A program made the position numbers and the translations under genes. Below the pieces are notes generated by a model. That model worked only from the letters and a program-made list of their open reading frames with translations. It made no database searches and had not been told where the DNA came from. A stretch of 64,000 bases of DNA from Steroidobacteraceae bacterium (GTDB lineage Bacteria > Pseudomonadota > Gammaproteobacteria > Steroidobacterales > Steroidobacteraceae), in contig JALORP010000007.1 of NCBI GenBank assembly GCA_025458865.1, positions 1 to 64,000 of the forward strand. Reading direction: 5' to 3'. Positions 43,674-52,693 of the stretch are shown here, piece by piece (the first letter of the stretch is position 1; each line of letters starts with the position of its first letter).

Positions 43674-44513
43674 ATGGTCACGCAGGAACGGAGCGGCGGA
43701 ACGCTGTCCCGCCGCGAAGTGTTGACCCTGTCCACTGCGATGCTGGCGGGGAGCGCCATCGGCGGCGGCCTGACGGCCTGCGCTGCCCCCACGCCACCCG
43801 CAGCGCCTCCCGATGCCCCGCCGTTGCCATGGAAATGGGTCGAGCTGGATCCACTCGAGGCGGGCCGGCGCGCCTATCGCTTCTACAAGGAAAGAGGGGG
43901 CTGCGGCACCGCCTCCTACCTGAGCCTGCTGAGCCTGCTCAAGGAAAAGGTCGGCTATCCGTGGACGACACTGCCGGACATGATGATGGCGCACGCCGCC
44001 GCGGGCTACGGCGGCCATGGGACGCTCTGCGGCGCCCTGGGCGGCGCGTCCACCATCATCAACATGGTCACCTTCGGCGAGGTGCGCGACCAGTACCAGC
44101 AGAACAGCCAGATGATCGACCGCCTGTTCTGGTGGTACGCCGAGCAGGACTTCCCGACGGACCGGTTCGACGACCTCTCGCCTCTCCCCGGCCAGATCCG
44201 GGTGAAGGCCAGCTCGCCGCTGTGCCACGTCTCCGTCAGCAAGTGGGCCGTGGCCGCCGATGCGACCGTCAAGTCGGACGCCAAGATCGAGCGCTGCGCG
44301 AAAGTGGCCGGCGAAGTCGCCTACATCGTGACGACGGCGCTCAACGAATACTCGGCGGGCAAGTGGGTCCCGCCGGTCTGGAAGCCGTCGAGCGAGACCG
44401 CGCACTGCGCGCATTGCCACGGCCCCGACTACGGGGAACAGAAGGCCAAGCAGTGGAACCAGCAGGGGCACATGGAATGCATGCTGTGCCACACTGACCA
44501 TACGGAGTACTGA
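43674..44513 (+). CDS. Tat-type C_GCAxxG_C_C diheme lipoprotein
   Basis: A 279-residue exported redox protein. The N-terminus has a twin-arginine signal (SRREVLTL, residues 12-19), a hydrophobic run and a lipobox-like LTAC (Cys36). Four cysteines, C77 (GGCGTA), C119 (GTLCGA), C184 and C208, fit the C_GCAxxG_C_C iron-sulfur family. Two CxxCH heme sites follow: CAHCH (245-249) and CMLCH (269-273). Similar chimeras include split-Soret cytochrome c. ATG 43674 is preceded by GGAGG (43664-43668). Electron partner unknown. Confidence 0.82.
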   Translation: MVTQERSGGTLSRREVLTLSTAMLAGSAIGGGLTACAAPTPPAAPPDAPPLPWKWVELDPLEAGRRAYRFYKERGGCGTASYLSLLSLLKEKVGYPWTTLPDMMMAHAAAGYGGHGTLCGALGGASTIINMVTFGEVRDQYQQNSQMIDRLFWWYAEQDFPTDRFDDLSPLPGQIRVKASSPLCHVSVSKWAVAADATVKSDAKIERCAKVAGEVAYIVTTALNEYSAGKWVPPVWKPSSETAHCAHCHGPDYGEQKAKQWNQQGHMECMLCHTDHTEY

Positions 44514-44525
44514 GCCTGCGGCCGC

Positions 44526-44559
44526 GGGCCCGGCACTTGATCCGGGCCCAGCCGCTTTT
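44526..44559 (+). terminator. Rho-independent-like terminator after the cytochrome gene
   Basis: An 8-bp perfect stem (GGGCCCGG at 44526-44533 with CCGGGCCC at 44542-44549) around an 8-nt loop, followed by AGCCGCTTTT. It lies 12 bp after the stop and just before the end of the convergent gene. The T-run is short and offset. Confidence 0.5.
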
Positions 44560-44565
44560 CCGGCG

Positions 44566-45240
44566 TCAGCCGCCGAGCGCGATCGTCATCACGACCAGCA
44601 GCAGTCCTCCCAGCAGGAAGCAGGCGCCGGTGAGCCAGGGCTTGGCCATGGTGTACTTCGCCCAGGAATACCCGGCGTAGAACATCAGGCAGAGCAGCAC
44701 GGCATTCGACACCCGCAGGGCGATCCACGGGTCGTCGATGAACATGAACGGAATGGCCGCCGGGAAGCTGGCGAAGAACACCAGCCAGAAGCAGATGACC
44801 GCGCCCATCAGGTCTTCGCGCGTCACCCGGCCGTGGTGGAACTCCTTCTCCCTAACATGCTCGATGATGCGGGCGTAGAGCGCCTGCCGCTCCTCCGCCG
44901 TGGTCACCGGCTCGAGCATCTCGTCCATCTCGGCCGCCACGAGACGGCGTGCTTCGGCCTCGTCGCGCGTCGCGCGAATCATATGCCCCACCCGCAACAG
45001 CCGGCCGCGGTCGAACACCTGGGCGACGATGTAGAGCACGCCATCGATCACGCCCCAGGCGATGTTGCAGCCGATCGTGGCAATCAGCAGCTCACGCGCG
45101 CCCTCGGCGCCTTCCTCCTGAAGCATCAGCCCGGCGCCCAACGTGAAGGTGAGCGTCATGATCAGGCCGAACAGCACCTCGCCGAGGCTGCTGGCCGGGT
45201 CGAGATAGCGGGTATGGAGGCTGGATCGCAGGATGCCCAT
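44566..45240 (-). CDS. VIT/CCC1-like membrane protein
   Basis: A 224-residue membrane protein with about five hydrophobic segments (residues about 22-40, 50-72, 148-166, 170-188, 200-222) and an acidic cytosolic middle (about 90-140). The N-terminal LDPASSLGEVLFGLIMTLTFT and overall plan resemble VIT1/CCC1-type iron or manganese transporters, but the metal-binding acidic residues of the long helix are not clearly conserved. Lies 4 bp downstream of the SulP-like gene. Confidence 0.65.
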   Translation of the reverse strand: MGILRSSLHTRYLDPASSLGEVLFGLIMTLTFTLGAGLMLQEEGAEGARELLIATIGCNIAWGVIDGVLYIVAQVFDRGRLLRVGHMIRATRDEAEARRLVAAEMDEMLEPVTTAEERQALYARIIEHVREKEFHHGRVTREDLMGAVICFWLVFFASFPAAIPFMFIDDPWIALRVSNAVLLCLMFYAGYSWAKYTMAKPWLTGACFLLGGLLLVVMTIALGG

Positions 45241-45244
45241 GGCC

Positions 45245-46963
45245 TCACTCTCCGGCGCGCCCCCCGGCGCGCCACTCGTTAATGACGTCGGTGACCGTCC
45301 GGTGCGCCACGAGGTCGCCCGTGCGGCCGTAGCCGGCCCGCTGCAGGGCCTCGCGCAGGTTGCCGCGTGCCTCCGCAAGGCGGAAGGAGACGCCGCGCTG
45401 CTCGCTCGCGTGGCGGAGTTCCTCGAGCAGGTCGGCACCCGCCAGGTCCACGTTGGGCGTGGTGCCCAGGTAGAAGACGATCAGCTTCACGCCGTCGCCG
45501 CGAGCCGCGAGGGACTCGTCGAGGCGGTCCTTCACGAAGTCCACGTTGAAGTACAGCAGCGACGAATCGGCCCGGAACACCAGCACGTCCGGCAAGCGCT
45601 CGTTGTCGGGATGGCGCAGCAGGTCGGCGAAGTAGTCCGTGCCCGGGACGCGGCCGAGCTCGGCCGTGTGCGGGGTCGAGCCGCGGCGCAGCAGCAGCAG
45701 GATCGACAGCACGACGCCGATCAGCACGCCGCGCAGCAGGCCCGAGCCCAGCACCCCCATCAGTGCCGCCATCGCCACCAGGAACTCGCCGCGGTTGAAG
45801 CGCCACAGGCGCTTCAGCGCCTCGAGCTTGAACAGGCTGGTCACGGCGAAGAGCACGATGGCGGCGAGGACCGGCTGCGGCAGGTCGCGCAGCAGTCCCG
45901 AGAAAAACAGCACGACGAGCAGGATGATCCCCGCGGCGACCAGCCCCGAGAGGGGGCTCTTCGCCCCAGCGCTCTCATTCACGAGCGACTGCGACATGCC
46001 GCCGCTGACGGGATAGCCACGGCCGAGACCGGAGGCGAGATTCGCAGCCGCGAGGCCGAGGAACTCCTGGTTGCTGTCGAGCCGGTAGCCGTGTTTCTGC
46101 GCGAACATCCGGCCGATCGCGGCGGTCTCGACCGCCGCCAGCAGGAAGCAGGCCATCGCCAGCGGCAGGAGCTCGTTGATGTCGGCAAGCGTCACGCCCG
46201 GCAGGGCGGGCGTCGGCAGGCCCTGCGGCACCTCGCCGAGCATTTTGACGCCGTGATCGCCGAGACCCAGCAGCGCCGAGGCGGCGATGCCGAGCACGAC
46301 GACGAAGAACGCCACGGGCCGGTTCGCGAGGAACTTCTTGCCGAGCGCGAGCGCTGCCAGGGCCGCGAGGCCGAGAACCAGCGCTACCTTGTTCGTGGCG
46401 CCGAGGCTCGTGAAAAAGTGGTGCATGCGCGACCAGAAGTCCCCGCCATGCGAGCCGCCGAAGCCGAAGAGCTTCGGCAGCTGCGTGCTGGCGAGGTACA
46501 GCGCCACGCCGCTCTTGAAGCCGACGAGGACGGTCTCGGAGACGAAGTTGATAAGGGAGCCGGCCCGCACCAGCCAGGCAATGAACGACATCGCGGCCAC
46601 GATCAGCGCGGTCAGCGACGCGAGCCCCCAGAATCGCATCGGGTCGCCGCCGGCGAGGTCGCCGAGCGAGGCACCCACGAGCAGCGAGATCGCAGAGGTC
46701 ACCGTGATCGAGGTCTGCCGCGAGCTGCAAAACAGCCAGAACACAAGGCCGGAGAACAGGCAGGCGTAGAGGCCGGCCTCCAGCGGCAGGTTGGCCAGCG
46801 AGGCATCGCCGAGGCTCGCGGGCAGCAGATAGGCGGCGAGCGTGATGCCGGCCACGATGTCCGGGCGCAGCTGCGAGACGTCGTAGCCGCGCAGCCAGCC
46901 GATCGCCGGGATGGACCGTTCCAGCCAGCCGGCGCTGCTGGCGGCACGGCCGTCGGTGCTCAT
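45245..46963 (-). CDS. SulP family anion transporter with STAS domain
   Basis: A 572-residue transporter. About 12 helices (residues 25-430) with the SulP signature (AGITLAAYLLPASLGDASLA; KSPLSGLVAAGIILLVVL) precede a C-terminal STAS domain (about 450-560; LIVFYLGTTPNVDLAGADLL). SulP proteins move sulfate, bicarbonate, or other anions. Its start overlaps the PPK2 stop (4 bp), so the two are coupled. Substrate not resolvable. Confidence 0.9.
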   Translation of the reverse strand: MSTDGRAASSAGWLERSIPAIGWLRGYDVSQLRPDIVAGITLAAYLLPASLGDASLANLPLEAGLYACLFSGLVFWLFCSSRQTSITVTSAISLLVGASLGDLAGGDPMRFWGLASLTALIVAAMSFIAWLVRAGSLINFVSETVLVGFKSGVALYLASTQLPKLFGFGGSHGGDFWSRMHHFFTSLGATNKVALVLGLAALAALALGKKFLANRPVAFFVVVLGIAASALLGLGDHGVKMLGEVPQGLPTPALPGVTLADINELLPLAMACFLLAAVETAAIGRMFAQKHGYRLDSNQEFLGLAAANLASGLGRGYPVSGGMSQSLVNESAGAKSPLSGLVAAGIILLVVLFFSGLLRDLPQPVLAAIVLFAVTSLFKLEALKRLWRFNRGEFLVAMAALMGVLGSGLLRGVLIGVVLSILLLLRRGSTPHTAELGRVPGTDYFADLLRHPDNERLPDVLVFRADSSLLYFNVDFVKDRLDESLAARGDGVKLIVFYLGTTPNVDLAGADLLEELRHASEQRGVSFRLAEARGNLREALQRAGYGRTGDLVAHRTVTDVINEWRAGGRAGE

Positions 46964-47874
46964 TTTGTCTTGCCTTCACCCAGCAGGGTCTTGCGGGCGG
47001 CGGCGAGCTCCTCGAGCTTCGCCGGGCCCACCCGGGGGTAGTGCAGGCCGAGGGAGGCGAGCGTGTCGATGACCACCGCCGCAACCACGGCGCGCGTGAA
47101 CCACTTGTTGTCGGCCGGCACGACGTACCAGGGGCAGTCCCTGGTCGCGGTGCTGCGGATCGCGTCCTCGTAGGCGTGCATGTAGTCGTCCCAGTGGCCG
47201 CGCTCGCGCACGTCGCCCGCCTCGAACTTCCAGTGCTTCTCCGGATTCTCGATGCGCTCCAGGAAGCGCTTCTTCTGCTCCTCGCGCGACACGTGCAGGA
47301 AGAACTTGCGGACCACGACGCCGTTGGCATGCAGATATCGCTCGTAGGCGCGGATATCGCGGTGGCGGTCCTTCCAGATGCTCTTGACCACGCGCGACTC
47401 GGGCAGCTTCTGGTGGTGCAGCAGCTCCGGGTGCACGCGCACCACCAGCACTTCCTCGTAGTAGGAGCGGTTGAAGATGCCGATCCGGCCACGCTCCGGC
47501 AGGTGGCGGTTGCAGCGCCAGAGGTAGTCGTGGTCCAGCTCCTCCGCCGACGGCGCCTTGAACGAGGCGACCTGGCAGCCCTGCGGGTTCACGCCCGACA
47601 TCACGTGCTTGATGGCGCCGTCCTTGCCGGCGGCGTCCATCGCCTGGAACACCAGCAGCACCGCCCAACGGTCCTGCGCGTAGAGCATGTCCTGCAGCTC
47701 GGCGAGCGCCTCGATGCCCGCCTGCAGCGCCTCCTTGGCGCGCGGCTTGTCTTCCTGCTTGAGCCACGCGGTATCCGCCGGATCGATGTCCTCGAGGCGG
47801 AACGTCCGGCCGTTGGTGACGCGGTAGTGCCGGGCGAGCCGGCTCGCGGCGGGGATGACCTTCTCGAGTTCCAC
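46960..47874 (-). CDS. Polyphosphate kinase 2 family protein (PPK2)
   Basis: A 304-residue phosphotransferase of the PPK2 family, which uses polyphosphate to phosphorylate nucleotides. The P-loop reads FQAMDAAGKDGAIKH (about residues 70-84) and the lid module RIGIFNRSYYEEVLVVRVHPE has both arginines. I use GTG 47874, preceded by AAGGGGG, over an ATG at 47919. Coupled to SulP by overlap. Whether it makes NTP, NDP or both is not decided by sequence. Confidence 0.9.
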   Translation of the reverse strand: MELEKVIPAASRLARHYRVTNGRTFRLEDIDPADTAWLKQEDKPRAKEALQAGIEALAELQDMLYAQDRWAVLLVFQAMDAAGKDGAIKHVMSGVNPQGCQVASFKAPSAEELDHDYLWRCNRHLPERGRIGIFNRSYYEEVLVVRVHPELLHHQKLPESRVVKSIWKDRHRDIRAYERYLHANGVVVRKFFLHVSREEQKKRFLERIENPEKHWKFEAGDVRERGHWDDYMHAYEDAIRSTATRDCPWYVVPADNKWFTRAVVAAVVIDTLASLGLHYPRVGPAKLEELAAARKTLLGEGKTK

Positions 47875-48043
47875 GATTCCCCCTTGCCCAAGGCCTGAAT
47901 GGCCCGGGTGTGGGGCCATGCCCGGGCTCCCTCGAGAAAGGATCGTGTCACGACCCGCCGCGCAGGCGAATGCGGGAATTACTCACTCTGGAGGGCGCCT
48001 AGCCGGGGGCAGCATGGAGGTCCCGGCCCTCGAGGAGAGTCCC

Positions 48044-48868
48044 ATGTGTCGCTGGATGGCCTATTCGGGCAGGTCCGTGCCGCTCGAGGACCTGCTGTTC
48101 CTGCCGAAGCACAACCTGATCGACCAGAGCCTCTCCGCCAAGTCGCGCGAGACCCCGACCAACGGGGACGGCTTCGGGGTTGGCTGGTACGGCCGCAACG
48201 AACGCCCGGGCCTGTACCACACCGTCCGCCCGGCCTGGAACGACTTCAACCTGCGTGACCTCGCCGCCAACATCGAGTCGCCGCTGTTCCTCGCGCACGT
48301 GCGCGCCACCTCGGCCGCGACCATCCAGGAGACCAACTGCCACCCCTTCCGCTACGGCAAGTGGCTGTTCCTGCACAACGGCGAGATCATGGAAATCGCG
48401 AAGCTGCGCCGCGACCTGGTGATGGCCGTGGCTCCCGAGTTCTACGAGAACATCCTCGGGAGCACGGACTCCGAGGTCATGTTCCACCTCGCGCTCACCT
48501 TCGGCCTTGAGCGCGATCCACCGGGGGCGCTGGCCCGCATGGTGGGCCTCATCGAGGACATCGGCCGCGCCCACGGCGTCGCCAATCCGCTGTGGGCGAC
48601 CGTGGCTGCGACCGACGGCCAGACGATCTATAGCTTCCGCTACTCGAGCGACGGCGACGCGCCGTCGCTGTACTACAGCCGCGGCGCCGACGACCTGCGG
48701 GAGATCAATCCGCTGATCGTGGAGCGGCTCGGCGATAAGGCCCGCGCGATCGTGTCCGAGCCGATCGGCGTGTTCGCGGAGATCTGGTCCGAGGTGCCGC
48801 AGGCATCGCTGCTGACAGTGCGCGACGGGAAGATCGAGCTCGAGCGCTTCGTGCCCAAGGCGGCCTGA
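48044..48868 (+). CDS. Class II glutamine amidotransferase (YafJ-like)
   Basis: A 274-residue Ntn-type amidotransferase with the catalytic Cys2 at the N-terminus (MCRWMAY). Other conserved parts are NGDGFGVGWYG (about 43-53), HVRATS and FLHNGEI. This architecture matches YafJ and the EgtC-type enzymes; no synthetase partner is adjacent. The ATG at 48044 is set by the need for Cys2, preceded by GAGGAGAG. Confidence 0.9.
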   Translation: MCRWMAYSGRSVPLEDLLFLPKHNLIDQSLSAKSRETPTNGDGFGVGWYGRNERPGLYHTVRPAWNDFNLRDLAANIESPLFLAHVRATSAATIQETNCHPFRYGKWLFLHNGEIMEIAKLRRDLVMAVAPEFYENILGSTDSEVMFHLALTFGLERDPPGALARMVGLIEDIGRAHGVANPLWATVAATDGQTIYSFRYSSDGDAPSLYYSRGADDLREINPLIVERLGDKARAIVSEPIGVFAEIWSEVPQASLLTVRDGKIELERFVPKAA

Positions 48869-48881
48869 GGGGCCGACGGGA

Positions 48882-49484
48882 TCAGAGCCAGCCGTTCGCG
48901 CGCGCGATGCGGGTCGCCTCGACCCGATTGTCCGCGCCGATCTTCTGCGCAGCCTCGTGCAGGTAGTTGCGCACCGTGCCGGGAGACAGGCCGAGCGCGT
49001 CCGCAATCTCCTTGTTGCTCAGGCCCTGCTCGGCCAGGCGAAGCACCGCGCGCTCGCGCTCGGTGAGGGGATCCGCGGCATCCCAGGCGGACTCGGCCAG
49101 CTCCGGGGCCACCACGCGACGCCCGGCGGCCACCGCGCGCACCGCGTCGGCGAGCTGCTCGCTCGGCTGGTCCTTCAGCAGGTAGCCGCGCACGCCGGCA
49201 TCCAGCGCGCGGCGCAGGTAACCGGGCCGACCGAAAGTCGTGACGATCAGCACGCGCGTCGGCAGCCGCGCCTCGGCGACGCGCTGCGCCAGCTCGAGGC
49301 CGGTGAGCCTGGGCATCTCGATGTCGGAGAGCAGGACGTCGGGCTGGTGCTGCTTCACGAGCGACCAGGCCTCCTCGCCGTCGCGCGCGCGGCCGAGCAC
49401 CTCGATGTCCGACTCGAGCTCGAGGAGCGTGGCCAGCGCGCCGAGCACCATCGCCTGGTCCTCCGCGACGACGACCCGGATCAC
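48882..49484 (-). CDS. NarL/DesR-like response regulator
   Basis: A 200-residue two-domain response regulator. The receiver (about 1-120) has acidic residues E8 and D9, phospho-acceptor D54 (LLSDIEMPRL) and a conserved K near residue 104. A LuxR-type helix-turn-helix follows (about 138-198; NKEIADALGLSPGTVRNYLHEA). It resembles DesR and LiaR-type regulators. It overlaps the sensor kinase gene by 4 bp. Confidence 0.92.
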   Translation of the reverse strand: MIRVVVAEDQAMVLGALATLLELESDIEVLGRARDGEEAWSLVKQHQPDVLLSDIEMPRLTGLELAQRVAEARLPTRVLIVTTFGRPGYLRRALDAGVRGYLLKDQPSEQLADAVRAVAAGRRVVAPELAESAWDAADPLTERERAVLRLAEQGLSNKEIADALGLSPGTVRNYLHEAAQKIGADNRVEATRIARANGWL

Positions 49485-50593
49485 GCGGCGGCTCCGGCGC
49501 CGAGCGGCACCGTCGCGCGCAGCACCGTGCCGTCTTCCGGTGCCAGCGACAGGGTCCCGTTGACCGCGGCGAGGCGCTCACGCAGTCCGGCGAGGCCGTT
49601 GCCTTCCGCGCCGGCGAACCCGCGGCCGTCGTCGCGAAGTTCGAGGCGCGCCTCGCCGCCCGCGACGTCGAGGCGCAGCGTGCAGGCGCGCGCGCCCGCG
49701 TGGCGGATCACGTTGGTGACGCCTTCGCGCAGCGCGAAGGCCAGCACGGACTCGACGCCCGGCGGGAGGACCTGCGGCTGGCCGTCGATCTCGAGATCGA
49801 TGCCTGCGGCAGCCAACGCCCGGCGCGCGTCCGCGAGCTCGCTGGCAAACGTCGCCGAGCGCATGCCGGTCACGGCGGCGCGCACGTCGGCTAGCGCCGC
49901 GCGCGCGGTGGATTGGATCTCCTCGATCTCCGCCCGCGCTCGCGCGGGGTCCCGGTCCACCAGCCGGCCGGCGAGGTCGGCCTTCACCGCAACCACCGTA
50001 AGGGTGTGGCCGAGCAGGTCGTGCAGATCGCGCGCGATGCGCTCGCGCTCGGCCAGCGCCGCGAGGCGGCGTGCCTCGTCGCGGGAGGCCATGAGCTCGC
50101 GGTTCTTGCCCTCGATGGCGGCGCTGTAGCGGGACGACAGCCCGATCACGACGACGAAGAAAGCGATGGGTGCCCAGGCCCAGAGGGGCCAGCGCAGCAT
50201 GAGGCCCGCGAGCAGCAGCGGCGCGGCGATCAGCGCGATGGCGACGACGGCGCGCCGCGCCGGCTCGATGAAGCCGGCCGCGGCTGCGGCGTAGATCAGG
50301 AACACGCCCCACATGCCGCCGAAGGGCAGGAGCAGCCAGCCGATCGCCGTGATTGCGGCGACGTCGAAGAGGCGCCGGCGCCCACCGGCCTCGAAACCGG
50401 TGATGTAGATCCACAGGAACACCGCGATGCCCGCGGCGGACGCGAGGAGATCGACGGCGTCCGGCCGCGCGCGCAGCCATGGGAGCGGGTAGAGGAGCAG
50501 GTACGCGAGGTACAGCCACTTCGCCCACGGCGGCTGGCCGCCGTGCGGCCTCGGCGCGGGAAGCGGTGCGGGCGGCGCGTCGGGCTGGCTCAT
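49481..50593 (-). CDS. DesK-like sensor histidine kinase
   Basis: A 370-residue kinase. About six N-terminal hydrophobic segments (residues 25-155) form a membrane sensor, followed by HisKA_3 with phospho-accepting H191 (ARDLHDLLGHT) and an HATPase_c domain (LREGVTNVIRHAGARAC; DDGRGFAG). DesK-type kinases sense membrane state. Forms a pair with the response regulator and neighbours an ABC-2 exporter, a common pairing for self-regulated exporters. Overlaps the amidohydrolase gene by 4 bp. Confidence 0.9.
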   Translation of the reverse strand: MSQPDAPPAPLPAPRPHGGQPPWAKWLYLAYLLLYPLPWLRARPDAVDLLASAAGIAVFLWIYITGFEAGGRRRLFDVAAITAIGWLLLPFGGMWGVFLIYAAAAAGFIEPARRAVVAIALIAAPLLLAGLMLRWPLWAWAPIAFFVVVIGLSSRYSAAIEGKNRELMASRDEARRLAALAERERIARDLHDLLGHTLTVVAVKADLAGRLVDRDPARARAEIEEIQSTARAALADVRAAVTGMRSATFASELADARRALAAAGIDLEIDGQPQVLPPGVESVLAFALREGVTNVIRHAGARACTLRLDVAGGEARLELRDDGRGFAGAEGNGLAGLRERLAAVNGTLSLAPEDGTVLRATVPLGAGAAA

Positions 50594-51903
50594 GGCGTCG
50601 TTGGAGTATAGCGGCGGCGCTCCACAGGGGCGCCGTTCTTCCAGATCCGCTCGATGTCGAGCGTCGCGCCGATGTCGGTTGTCGGGTCGCCGGCGACGAG
50701 CAGCAGGTCGGCGCGCATGCCGGGCGCGATGCGGCCACGTTCCTGCAGTCCGAAGCGGCGTGCGGGGGCCGACGTCGCCGCGACCAGCGCCTCGACCGGC
50801 GTGAGGCCTGCCCGCACCAGCATCGCAAGCTCGTGGTGCAGGCTCACGCCCTGTGCGGTGCCGGGGTTCGGCGCATCCGAGCCCGCCAGGATGTCGACGC
50901 CCGCGGCCGCGAGCCGGCGCGTGGCGTCGAGACCGACGGCAGGGTTCAGGAAGGCCAGTCGATGCTGAACGACCTGGGTCAGCGTGCGCTGCTGGTCGGG
51001 CGAGAGGAACGGCGCGACGCGCGGGTCGAGCGCCAGCGCCGCACCTTCCCCTTCGCCAGCGATGCTCGCGGTCACGGCGAGCGTCGGCGTGACGAAGGCA
51101 CCCCGCCCGACGGCCAGCGCGAGGAAGGCTTCGTCGATGGGGCGGTCGGCGAAAACGTGCACCAGGCCGTCGGCACCGGCCTCGAGCGCGGTGCGCGCCG
51201 GCTCGAGCCGCGAGATGTGCACCACGGCCGGCCGGCTGCGCGCCTTTGTTGCCTCGATCAGGGCCTGCATGGTCGGGGCATCGAGCGACGGGAACGGCGG
51301 ACCGAGGCCGCCGGCGCCTTTCGGCTCGTAGACGATCTTGATGTAGTCCGAGCCTTCCGCGAGGCGCGCCTCGACCCAGGGCGCCGCCTCGGCCGGCGTG
51401 GTGAGCGTCGGCACCGGCAGCCCGAACTGCGTGCCGTGCCCGCCCGGGACCGTTGCAAGCCAGCCGGAGGAGAAGTGATCCGCGAAGGCGACTGGCGCCA
51501 GGCTCTCCCGATGCGGTTTCAGTTCTCTCAGCATCGCCGGGTCGCCGAACATGCCGAGTGTCGTCGTCACGCCGAAGTTGAGCGCATCGACGAGCGCCGA
51601 GCCCCAGGCATGGACGTGCGAGTCGATGAGTCCCGGCAGCAGGGTTCGACCCGCGGCCTCGATGATCGCAACGCCCGCGGGGATCTCGAGGTTCCGACCG
51701 ACGGCCTCGATGCGGCCGTCGCGGACCAGGACCGTCGCCTTCGGCAGCACCTGCTCGCCGTCGAACACGCGTGCGCCGCGGATCGCGAAGGCTCCGCCCG
51801 TCGCGGCGCCTTGCCGGTCGCCCGGCTCGGGCAGCGCCAGGAAGAACGCCGCGAGGGCGGCCACCAGGCCGCCGGCGGCGAGTAGCTTCGATGAGATGCG
51901 CAT
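50590..51903 (-). CDS. Exported amidohydrolase, imidazolonepropionase-like
   Basis: A 437-residue metal-dependent hydrolase. An N-terminal anchor or signal (residues about 7-24) is followed by an amidohydrolase fold with HVH (LIDSHVHAWG, about 96-105) and AGSDAP (about 360). The family includes periplasmic prolidase-like and imidazolonepropionase-like enzymes; substrate unknown. Sits between the ABC permease and the two-component genes in one run, 10 bp from the permease stop. Confidence 0.85.
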   Translation of the reverse strand: MRISSKLLAAGGLVAALAAFFLALPEPGDRQGAATGGAFAIRGARVFDGEQVLPKATVLVRDGRIEAVGRNLEIPAGVAIIEAAGRTLLPGLIDSHVHAWGSALVDALNFGVTTTLGMFGDPAMLRELKPHRESLAPVAFADHFSSGWLATVPGGHGTQFGLPVPTLTTPAEAAPWVEARLAEGSDYIKIVYEPKGAGGLGPPFPSLDAPTMQALIEATKARSRPAVVHISRLEPARTALEAGADGLVHVFADRPIDEAFLALAVGRGAFVTPTLAVTASIAGEGEGAALALDPRVAPFLSPDQQRTLTQVVQHRLAFLNPAVGLDATRRLAAAGVDILAGSDAPNPGTAQGVSLHHELAMLVRAGLTPVEALVAATSAPARRFGLQERGRIAPGMRADLLLVAGDPTTDIGATLDIERIWKNGAPVERRRYTPTTP

Positions 51904-51913
51904 CGCGGCCCGC

Positions 51914-52693
51914 CTACCGCGGCATCGCGCGCCAGGCGCGCCACGCGATGGCAGCGAAGATCGCCGCCGAGGCGCCCAGCACCGCAACGTGCAGCCAGGG
52001 ATCCGTGCCCGCTGTCCGGCCCGTCGCCTGCAGGGCTAGCGCCGCGACGTGGTACGTGGGCAGTACGCTGCCGATGGCCTGCATCCAGCCGGGGAACAGC
52101 ATGATCGGGATCCACAGTCCGCCGAGGACCGCGAGCACCATGAAGACGAGGTTGGTCACCCCCATCGCCGCGGAACTGGCCAGCCCGAGCCCGATGCACA
52201 GACCCAGCAGGCAGAACGGCACGACCCCGAGCAGCTGGATCACCGCGAGCAGCAGCCAGGCCGGACGCGGCAGCGCGACGCCGCCCCACAGAGCCGCGAG
52301 CGCATACAGCCCGACCAGCACGGTGCCGGTGAAGACCAGCGCCGTCGCCAGCTTGGCGCCCAGGAACACCCCGACCGGCAGCGGCGAGACCTGTTTCAGC
52401 GCGAGGACGCCGCGCGCGCGCTCGTCGGCAATGGCGGCGCCGAAGCCGAACAGGGCCGGCCCGAGGCCGGCGAAAACGCCGAAGGTCGCGAGCAGATAGC
52501 CCGCGTTGCCGCCGCCGGGCGGTGCCAGCACGATGCCGAACAGCGAGTAGAAGGCCAGCGGCAGCGCGAGCGTCGGCAGCACGAAGGCGGGCGATCGCAG
52601 GGCCTTCGTGAGCTCGGCGCGCGTCTCGTTCGCGAGCAGGGTGAGCAGGCTGCGGCGGGCAGCCTGCGGGGAAGTCAGGGCGAGCGTGCTCAT
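51914..52693 (-). CDS. ABC-2 type transporter permease
   Basis: A 259-residue permease with six hydrophobic segments. It has PSFVLPTLALPLAFYSLFG-like N-terminal helix (here PAFVLPTLALPLAFYSLFG) and DERARGVLALKQVSPLPVG, the short cytosolic loop typical of ABC-2 exporters. Its start overlaps the ATPase stop (ATGA), so the two are coupled. Adjacent DesKR-like genes suggest it is an exporter of a membrane-active compound or lipid; that is inference. Confidence 0.88.
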   Translation of the reverse strand: MSTLALTSPQAARRSLLTLLANETRAELTKALRSPAFVLPTLALPLAFYSLFGIVLAPPGGGNAGYLLATFGVFAGLGPALFGFGAAIADERARGVLALKQVSPLPVGVFLGAKLATALVFTGTVLVGLYALAALWGGVALPRPAWLLLAVIQLLGVVPFCLLGLCIGLGLASSAAMGVTNLVFMVLAVLGGLWIPIMLFPGWMQAIGSVLPTYHVAALALQATGRTAGTDPWLHVAVLGASAAIFAAIAWRAWRAMPR

